A DNA stretch of 26,465 nucleotides. It comes from a bacterium (GTDB lineage: Bacteria; Patescibacteriota; Minisyncoccia; Phycocordibacterales; UBA10002). Below the pieces are notes generated by a model, which made no database searches, was not told where the DNA came from, and saw only the letters and a program-made list of their open reading frames with translations. Shown piece by piece: positions 21,695-26,465 of the stretch (its first letter is position 1; each line of letters opens with the position of its first letter). The translations under genes and the position numbers were made by a program. The DNA lies in contig JAUSHG010000036.1 of NCBI GenBank assembly GCA_030648695.1, positions 1 through 26,465 of the forward strand. Direction: 5' to 3'.

Positions 21695-23511
21695 TGGTTG
21701 CCTTCGGCTGCTTTCAGCTCTGCCTTCGCCGCTTTGATGGCGAGCAACTGCGAGGGGTCGGAGGTGATAATTTGGTCTTCGGTGTAGGAGGCGATAACTT
21801 TGATTGCCACGTGTTTGAGACCTACAAAGAAGAGCCCCTCTCCCACATCGGACTCAAGAAGCAGAAATTTTTCTTCGTCCGTGAGATTGAAAATCTGCTG
21901 GAGACGGTCTACGACCGTTGGCGATTGTTTGAGAAGTATCTGCATGGAGGAGTTGGTGAGAATGGGAAGCCCGTAGGGGGATTTGAGGAAGTCGTCCACG
22001 TCCTGTGTAATCGTGGCAAGACCGAAATAATATTTGCGGCCGCGTTTGGCGAGCCCGAGCAGGAAGGAGGCCGTATCTTCGCTCTTCATGAGCCACCACG
22101 CCTCGTCAATCACCATGAGGCGCTTTTTGAGCTCCCGCCGGATAGCGTTCCAGATAAAGTGCGTGATGAGGTACATGGCTGCGGGCTTGAGCTCATCTTC
22201 CATGTCGCGGAGGGAAAATACAATCAAATTGGCATTGATATCAATATTTGAGGGTTGGTTGATGAATCCCGCCCATGTTCCGCGTGTGTATTTGGACAGG
22301 CGGGTAACGAGCGACTCCCCTCCCCGCATGCCGGCGAGTACCAGTTCAAAGTCGGAGAGAAGCGGCGGCGGAATCTTTGCAAAATCAGAATCGGCGGTAA
22401 TGTCTTTGAGTGCGTAGGTTTCTGTTATAGCGCGGTCAATAATCGCATCTTCTTCGGGAGACAGTCCTCCGAGCATAATGCGGAAAAGCCCGACCAGATT
22501 GATGATGTTTGAGCGCAGGACGTCGGTGGGCGACTCATCTTCGCGCGGAGTCGGAAGTTCAAAGGGGTTGATGTGGTGGGATGAGTTGAGTGAAATGTTG
22601 AAGTATTTACCGCCTACGGCTTCGGCCAGATATTCATACTCGCGTTCGGGGTCAAGCACGATAACGTCAGTGCCAAACATGAGTGAGCGGAGAATCTCCA
22701 GCTTCATCATGTAGGATTTACCCGCGCCCGACTTGGCGAACACCACGGAATTAAAGTTTTCAAGCGAAAAGCGGTCAAAGAGAACGAGGGAAGCATTGTG
22801 CCGGTTGATGCCGTAGAGCACCCCTTTGTTTGAGGTCAGGTCAAAGGAAACAAACGGAAAGACACTTGAGAGGGGCGAGGAGTTGAGTTTGGTATGCACC
22901 AGAAGTTCGTCGTTTCCGAGGGGCATGGTACTCCTAAAGCCCTGTTCCTGCTGGAAGAGCGCGGGTTTGAGAAGCACGAGCTTGGCATCCAAAATGCCGC
23001 GCACCTCGGTTTCCACCTTTTCAAGCTCGGTTTCGTTGTCGGCGTAAATCGTAACGTACATTCCCACTTCAAATATCTTTTCATTGGCCTGCATGAGGTC
23101 ATCGCGCAGTTTTTCCAAATCCTGATACGCAGTATCGAGCGCAGGGTCGCGCACGATGCCCTTGTGTTCGCGTTCAATCATCTGGCTTTGTACCTCTGCA
23201 ACCTTCTTCTGGAATTTACGCAGGACTTTGCCGGTATCAAGCGGATGAATGAAGATGGAAATATCAAACACTTTGTCCAGATTGATGACCGGAGCAAACC
23301 AGCCCTCCGTGAGGTAGCGCGGGTAGGAAATGACGAAAAAGGTGCGGGTTATTTTTCCGCTCACATTGAGCGACTTCGGCGTTACCTTAAGCGCAGCAGG
23401 CGCAATAACATCCTGCAGTTCAAGGGCGCCGGATTGGTAAATCTGCTCGGGCAAAAAGTCCGAGATGTCATCCTGCTTCTTTTTTGGTTTTAAAAAATCC
23501 AATATGCCCAT
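21691..23511 (-). CDS. virB4: VirB4/TrbE-type secretion ATPase
   Basis: 606 residues. The cytoplasmic ATPase that energises type IV secretion and pilus formation. The N-terminal ~240 residues resemble the VirB4 N-domain, with FFVISYPRYLTEGWFAP and a long helical charged stretch. The motor domain has Walker A AKSGAGKS (near residue 260), VIVLDPEREYEYL, Walker B LMVIDEAWWLMKSED (near 467) and GLATITQDVDDFLKS. VirB4 homologues are often longer (~800); the adjacent TraC-like gene may supply the rest. The ATG abuts the four-helix element 2 arm, and the stop codon lies in an empty family A repeat. Confidence 0.92.
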   Translation of the reverse strand: MGILDFLKPKKKQDDISDFLPEQIYQSGALELQDVIAPAALKVTPKSLNVSGKITRTFFVISYPRYLTEGWFAPVINLDKVFDISIFIHPLDTGKVLRKFQKKVAEVQSQMIEREHKGIVRDPALDTAYQDLEKLRDDLMQANEKIFEVGMYVTIYADNETELEKVETEVRGILDAKLVLLKPALFQQEQGFRSTMPLGNDELLVHTKLNSSPLSSVFPFVSFDLTSNKGVLYGINRHNASLVLFDRFSLENFNSVVFAKSGAGKSYMMKLEILRSLMFGTDVIVLDPEREYEYLAEAVGGKYFNISLNSSHHINPFELPTPREDESPTDVLRSNIINLVGLFRIMLGGLSPEEDAIIDRAITETYALKDITADSDFAKIPPPLLSDFELVLAGMRGGESLVTRLSKYTRGTWAGFINQPSNIDINANLIVFSLRDMEDELKPAAMYLITHFIWNAIRRELKKRLMVIDEAWWLMKSEDTASFLLGLAKRGRKYYFGLATITQDVDDFLKSPYGLPILTNSSMQILLKQSPTVVDRLQQIFNLTDEEKFLLLESDVGEGLFFVGLKHVAIKVIASYTEDQIITSDPSQLLAIKAAKAELKAAEGNQ

Positions 23512-23548
23512 AGCTTGTAGCTTCTTAGCTGGTTAGCTTTTTAGGGAA
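23511..23548. repeat. Left arm (family A) of four-helix element 2
   Basis: Begins at the VirB4 start codon; words TAGCTTGTAGCTTCTTAGCT then GGTTAGCTTTTTAGGGAA. It supplies the last codons and stop of the enclosed gene. It is mirrored by 23911-23946. Confidence 0.85.
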
Positions 23549-23892
23549 GAAATCATTTTGTTAAGCATCCGCATCACTTCAAGAAGCAAACTATCAATCT
23601 TCCGAAAATCTAAATCTCTTCCCCAAGGCAGACGACGAACGATTTCGAGCTGCGTTTCTAGTTCTGCACCCGAACCATAGGCAATTAGCAAGAACTGACA
23701 GAATTCCTTTTTACCTCCGCGTCGCCTTCCCTCCGCAATGTTTGAGGGAATAGATACGATGGCACGTTTCATCTGGGATGCAAGTCCGTACAACTCACTT
23801 TTGGGAAATTGTTCAGCAAGAGCATATAGTTCAATTACACCTTCTATACCCTTCTGCCATACGATTAACTCTTTATACGAGTGTATTTCCAT
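23533..23892 (-). CDS. Four-helix-bundle protein, S23 / 23S rRNA intervening-sequence family (copy 2)
   Basis: 119 residues. Same family as the gene at 17341-17703, with nine residue changes (for example IEGVIEL for IDAVIEL, RAIVSI for RASVSI, GRDLDFRK for GKGLDLQK). Many more silent base changes separate the two genes, so both appear to be kept by selection on the protein. The gene sits between the TraC-like and VirB4 genes, a junction where related loci normally have no insert, and is enclosed by inverted family A arms. The C-terminal LKS and stop codon are part of the left arm. Likely RNA- or DNA-hairpin-binding by analogy with rRNA intervening sequences; direct function is unknown. Confidence 0.9.
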   Translation of the reverse strand: MEIHSYKELIVWQKGIEGVIELYALAEQFPKSELYGLASQMKRAIVSIPSNIAEGRRRGGKKEFCQFLLIAYGSGAELETQLEIVRRLPWGRDLDFRKIDSLLLEVMRMLNKMISSLKS

Positions 23893-23910
23893 AACAATTT
23901 TCTTTATTCT

Positions 23911-23946
23911 TTCCTAATAAGCTAAAAAGCTACCAGCTAAGAAGCT
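23911..23946. repeat. Right arm (family A) of four-helix element 2
   Basis: Words TTCCTAATAAGCTAAAAAGC then TACCAGCTAAGAAGCT, inverted relative to 23511-23548. It contains the TAG stop codon of the TraC-like gene (23937-23939). Confidence 0.85.
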
Positions 23947-24590
23947 GTTACTGGGTGTTCGGTTTCCCCGGGATTAAACAATTTGTAAAACAACTCAACC
24001 ACCTCTTCGGTGCCGAGCTGTGCCACGCGCACGCCGGTGCGCACGAGCCCCTGCTCCACCACCGACACCCTCTGTTCAAGCTGAATCTTGTGTTCCTCAA
24101 ACCCCCTGTTCCCGCTTCCCTCCGGAGCCGATTGTTTCCCCGGAAGCATCCGGCTCAATTGCGCGCCGATTTTTCCCCCGCTTTCCGAAACCTGCAAAAT
24201 GGCCGGTGTGTAGGGTACCACTACGAAAAAGAGCTTGTTCATGATGTTGGTGTTCTCGGTGAACTTCCGGATAAATCCGATATATTCCTGCGTCTGGATT
24301 TTGAGCAGTTCATTGGTCTGTTTTCCAAGCCGCTCCTGCAGAAACTCCAAATAGGGTTTGACATCAAACCTCCGTGATTCCACGACAATCTGCACCGAGA
24401 AATCCAGCGCGTTTAAAAAACTCTGGAACTGCGCAATGATGGCCTGCTGGTTCTCTTCGGACTTGAGTGCAAAGTTGATGGAGGAGGCCATGAGTACAGC
24501 CCGAAGACCGCCGTCTTTGAGGATGACGATGCCGTCCCGAATTTCCCTTATTTTGACGAAATCCTGCGATGCTTTAGCTTTTATTGGCAT
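23937..24590 (-). CDS. TraC-like protein of the secretion locus
   Basis: 217 residues. Short basic start MPIKAKASQDFVKIREIRDGIVIL, then RAVLMASSINFALKSEENQQAIIAQFQSFLNALDFSVQIVVESRRFD and a helical C-terminal half. This pattern matches the small 'TraC-like' / VirB4-N-terminal-like proteins encoded next to PrgI and VirB4 in Patescibacteria. No Walker motif, so it is not itself an ATPase. It probably docks with VirB4 at the membrane. The last residues (VTAS) and the stop codon lie in the neighbouring family A arm, so the C-terminus may have been altered by the insertion. Confidence 0.7.
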   Translation of the reverse strand: MPIKAKASQDFVKIREIRDGIVILKDGGLRAVLMASSINFALKSEENQQAIIAQFQSFLNALDFSVQIVVESRRFDVKPYLEFLQERLGKQTNELLKIQTQEYIGFIRKFTENTNIMNKLFFVVVPYTPAILQVSESGGKIGAQLSRMLPGKQSAPEGSGNRGFEEHKIQLEQRVSVVEQGLVRTGVRVAQLGTEEVVELFYKLFNPGETEHPVTAS

Positions 24591-24607
24591 ATGAATAGAT
24601 ACGAGAA

Positions 24608-24663
24608 ACGAATCAATATCCGAATAGTCCGAATGTTCCGAATCAACGAATGGATACGAATAC
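24608..24663. repeat. Left arm (family C) of the GxxExxY element
   Basis: Words ATCCGAATAGTCCGAATGTT and CCGAATCAACGAATGGATAC. Inverted relative to the arm at 25063-25097, ending about 10 bases before the enclosed stop codon. Confidence 0.75.
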
Positions 24664-24672
24664 TATTATACG

Positions 24673-25065
24673 TTATTTCTTTTGTTTTCGCGGGTCTAGA
24701 CGCAGAATTCTGATTGGTTTTACATAGCGACAGCGGAAATTAACAAGCAAGCCAAGCTCCACGCCGCTGGCCTGCAGGTAATTTTGAATTTGCCGGTAGT
24801 CGTTGCCTAACAGGACTCTCTTTGCTTTCAACTCCAATGCCACACATCCTTCAATGAGAAAATCTATGATATTTCCAGAATCACCGATGCGGATTTCTCT
24901 CTGATATTCAATTGATTTTTCCTTTAGTTTCTTTTCAAGGCAGTCACCATATTGTTTTTCTTTTCCATAGGGTCCTATCTCATTATGTACATCAAAACAA
25001 ATACCGGTAATATCGTAAGACAAATCCGGGTAAAGAACGTGCGGTTGTGTCTTATTCGCAGCCAT
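24673..25065 (-). CDS. GxxExxY protein (predicted PD-(D/E)XK nuclease-like)
   Basis: 130 residues. The signature segment DITGICFDVHNEIGPYGKEK followed by QYGDCLEKKLKEKSIEYQRE identifies the GxxExxY family (the usual G.GLLE..Y.....L is degenerate here as GPYGKEKQYGDCL). IIDFLIEGCVALELKAK carries the D ... E-L-K arrangement of PD-(D/E)XK nucleases, and QIQNYLQASGVELGLLVNF is the conserved C-terminal core. Biochemical activity of the family is not established. The gene separates PrgI from the TraC-like gene and lies between inverted family C arms. The start codon is inside the right arm. Confidence 0.85.
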   Translation of the reverse strand: MAANKTQPHVLYPDLSYDITGICFDVHNEIGPYGKEKQYGDCLEKKLKEKSIEYQREIRIGDSGNIIDFLIEGCVALELKAKRVLLGNDYRQIQNYLQASGVELGLLVNFRCRYVKPIRILRLDPRKQKK

Positions 25066-25097
25066 TCGGATTATTCGGACAATTCGTTAATTCGGAT
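25063..25097. repeat. Right arm (family C) of the GxxExxY element
   Basis: Words CATTCGGATTATTCGGACAA and TTCGTTAATTCGGAT. It covers the ATG of the GxxExxY gene and ends 1 base before the TAG stop of prgI. Confidence 0.75.
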
Positions 25098-25098
25098 G

Positions 25099-25500
25099 CT
25101 ATCGCCGAACCTTTTCGTTTATATCTAAACTCCACGTGAGGTCCTTCAGTTTACTTTCCGCTAACGCTGGCACGGATGCTTGAGGCGCCGCCTTGTCGGC
25201 GGGTGAGGCGTCTGGTTTATGCGGCTTTTTTTTCCACAAGTACAAACGATTTCCCAGAGCATATTGCAGAGCGGCTTGTAGGGTAAACACAAAGGGCTTG
25301 CCGTTTGGGGTCGCAAAGGCGAGCGCCAAAGCGAGTAGGGCGATGGGCGCGATGAAGATAATCGCAATAAAAAATGGGAGGTAATGGTACAGAATGTAAA
25401 TCATTCCCCCCGCTCCCACGACATAAATAAACTGCTTGACCGTGAGAGGCCCGAACAGCTTGTCTTCTATGTTGATGAATTGTGGAACCTGGAACCTCAC
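25099..25500 (-). CDS. PrgI family membrane protein
   Basis: 133 residues from a GTG start at 25500, chosen because MRFQVPQFINIEDKLFGPLTVKQFIY is the conserved PrgI N-terminus (F.VPQFI..EDK..GPLT..QF). Two hydrophobic helices follow (about 26-43 and 45-64), and a soluble C-terminal part with a basic WKKKPHKPD segment. PrgI corresponds to the VirB3-like component and is typically encoded just before VirB4, as here if the inserted elements are ignored. It probably anchors VirB4 at the membrane. A family B arm lies immediately upstream of the start. Confidence 0.88.
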   Translation of the reverse strand: MRFQVPQFINIEDKLFGPLTVKQFIYVVGAGGMIYILYHYLPFFIAIIFIAPIALLALALAFATPNGKPFVFTLQAALQYALGNRLYLWKKKPHKPDASPADKAAPQASVPALAESKLKDLTWSLDINEKVRR

Positions 25501-25503
25501 GGT

Positions 25504-25541
25504 AGTTATAAGTTAGAAGTTTGTAAGTTATAAGTTCTTTC
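25504..25541. repeat. Left arm (family B) of four-helix element 3
   Basis: Words AGTTATAAGTTAGAAGTTTG then TAAGTTATAAGTTCTTTC. It supplies the last residues (KNL) and the TAA stop of the enclosed gene. AAGTTTGTAAGTT recurs inverted in the arm at 25885-25920. Confidence 0.75.
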
Positions 25542-25884
25542 TAAGAAAGCTGACATATCCGCTTATCATTTTTATCAACTCAACATGTCTCTCAATAATT
25601 TCCCCATTTTTGTAGAATTCCTTTTCAAGGCATACCTCAAGATTTCGTCTCGTTTCCTCTGCTTCGCATTTGGCAGTATCATTTATTATTCGTATTTTTT
25701 CCTTGATGGACTGTTTATTATACGCTTCGGCGATATTGTTAGTAGTAGAGGATGAAGACCTCCGTAACTGGTCAACGCTTCTATACTTTTCGTCCTCAGG
25801 GAATTGCTTTGTTAAATGGAAAACCTCAAGCTCCAATTCTTTTGCCCGCGTATATATCTTTAAATTTTCAAGACCCGTTGCCAT
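25528..25884 (-). CDS. Four-helix-bundle protein (third, divergent copy)
   Basis: 118 residues. GLENLKIYTRAKELELEVFHL then FPEDEKYRSVDQLRRSSSST and NNIAEAYNKQS follow the S23/four-helix-bundle plan (L.(I/V)...A..L...V......FP..E.Y.L..QLRR...SI..NIAE) but belong to a different subgroup from the two copies with RRRGGKKEF. It lies between prgI and the proline-rich gene inside inverted family B arms, with a different arm sequence from the other two copies. So arm type and protein type appear to go together. Function unknown. Confidence 0.85.
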   Translation of the reverse strand: MATGLENLKIYTRAKELELEVFHLTKQFPEDEKYRSVDQLRRSSSSTTNNIAEAYNKQSIKEKIRIINDTAKCEAEETRRNLEVCLEKEFYKNGEIIERHVELIKMISGYVSFLRKNL

Positions 25885-25920
25885 AACTTACAAACTTAAA
25901 ACGTATCAACTTTCAACTAT
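25885..25920. repeat. Right arm (family B) of four-helix element 3
   Basis: Words AACTTACAAACTTAAAACGT then ATCAACTTTCAACTAT, beginning at the base after the enclosed start codon. It contains the TGA stop of the proline-rich gene (25913-25915). Confidence 0.7.
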
Positions 25921-26465
25921 CCAGAGGTTCTCTGTACGGGTCTAAGGTATATCGCGTATCGGTTTTCGGCATGCTCATGGGCTCGTTTAATTTCCGCTCC
26001 GTTAAGTTTCTATTCGCGTTAACTTCTTCCTCTCCCTCCTCCCCTCCTGTTGTACCCCGTAGTGAGCTCGGCTCTACTACTGGGGCCTGAGGAGGGGTGC
26101 CGAGTCCGCGAGGCGGGGTGGTGGGAGAAGAGGCCTGCCCGTTCAAGTTTTGCTTGCCCGAAATAAATCCATCCGGGGTTTGAACGGGCGGGGCAAAAGT
26201 TGTTCGGGGAGATTGAGGGGGAGTCGGCAAGGGCGATGGCGTTGCAGGAAGAGAGGGAGTAGTGATTTGTGTATTTTCAAGTTCTTTATTTTGATATTTT
26301 TCTATATTTGGTATTCGGGATTCGGTATTACTATTTTGGGCAGGCGGTACCTGCCCGTTCAAATTCGTCTGCGAATTTGCCCGGGTCCACCCCGTGGGAC
26401 CTACGTTAGTTTTAAGTGATAAGTTTGAAGTTGTAAGTTGAGATGGAGGAGGCGTAATTTCTCTG
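25913..26465 (-). CDS. Proline-rich low-complexity protein, partial, built largely of repeat-derived segments
   Basis: The frame is open to the right edge of the window, so the start is not visible and the visible part is the C-terminal ~183 residues. An internal TTG at 26362 is not a convincing start. The sequence is disordered in character, rich in Pro, Thr, Gln and Asn, without membrane or catalytic motifs. Several segments coincide with dispersed repeats: SQLTTSNLSLKTN (family B words), NTESRIPNIEKYQNKELENT (family D words), LNGQVPP and LNGQASS (GAACGGGCAGG words), and SSLRGTTGGEE (CCCCGTAGT-type hairpin). It is first in the visible part of the secretion locus. Possibly the tail of a larger secretion protein. 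Confidence 0.6.
   Translation of the reverse strand, partial: REITPPPSQLTTSNLSLKTNVGPTGWTRANSQTNLNGQVPPAQNSNTESRIPNIEKYQNKELENTQITTPSLPATPSPLPTPPQSPRTTFAPPVQTPDGFISGKQNLNGQASSPTTPPRGLGTPPQAPVVEPSSLRGTTGGEEGEEEVNANRNLTERKLNEPMSMPKTDTRYTLDPYREPLDS
26403..26440. repeat. Word repeat (family B) inside the proline-rich gene
   Basis: TTAGTTTTAAGTGATAAGTT then TGAAGTTGTAAGTTGAG. It is read in frame as QLTTSNLSLKTN on the minus strand, showing that a normally intergenic repeat lies within this coding frame. Confidence 0.65.

Noticed and set aside
22894..23493. Plus-strand open frame of 199 codons over virB4
   Set aside because: Antisense to a well-supported ATPase gene; no start signal or conserved motif.
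21691..24590. VirB4 split into two genes by an inserted four-helix element (pseudogene)
   Set aside because: The 606-residue protein already has its own VirB4-type N-domain and start, and the TraC-like protein is a separate family usually encoded next to it. No sequence of one continues into the other.
17325..25920. CRISPR array
   Set aside because: Repeats are short, variable, inverted and irregularly spaced, with no unique spacers and no cas genes.

Overview
The window looks like a piece of a chromosome from a Candidate Phyla Radiation / Patescibacteria bacterium, most likely the Parcubacteria side. This is inferred from gene content, not from a database match. The evidence is compact genes with very short gaps, probable leaderless promoters, a minimal YebC, a PrgI / TraC-like / VirB4 secretion locus, and many intergenic repeats built from short A+T-rich 'words'. 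No rRNA, tRNA or CRISPR array was found.

Layout. Positions 1-3317 (minus strand) hold the N-terminus of a DNA polymerase III delta-like protein, then tsaE and polA. Positions 3442-8364 (plus) hold a PilB/GspE-type ATPase, a ~600-base repeat-filled gap, ruvB, a short yebC, ruvC and a small acidic protein. tyrS (minus) and a class A penicillin-binding protein (plus) diverge from about 9.8 kb. dnaN and dnaA (minus) and rpmH, rnpA, yidC and jag (plus) form the classical replication-origin neighbourhood. DnaA-box-like sites lie between dnaN and dnaA.

Positions 17.3-26.5 kb (minus) carry a type IV secretion-like locus. In transcription order it holds a proline-rich protein (cut by the window edge), a four-helix-bundle protein, PrgI, a GxxExxY protein, a TraC-like protein, a second four-helix-bundle (S23/IVP) protein, VirB4, a small membrane protein, a secreted Ig-like protein, a VirB2-like pilin with a long C-terminal extension, a TolB-like propeller protein, and a third four-helix-bundle protein that is a close paralogue of the second.

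The most interesting signal is that each of the four small 'extra' genes (three four-helix-bundle proteins and one GxxExxY protein) sits between a pair of inverted word-repeats. The repeat arms often supply the last codons or the stop codon of the gene, and stop codons of the neighbouring secretion genes. Copies with the same arms but no gene inside are also present at 21.6 kb and 16.8 kb. The arrangement resembles 23S rRNA intervening sequences, which also carry an S23 gene inside an inverted repeat, but here it lies between protein genes. I propose a family of small inverted-repeat, gene-carrying elements that inserts at gene ends. Related repeats have also become part of proteins (PolA, TsaE, the proline-rich protein).
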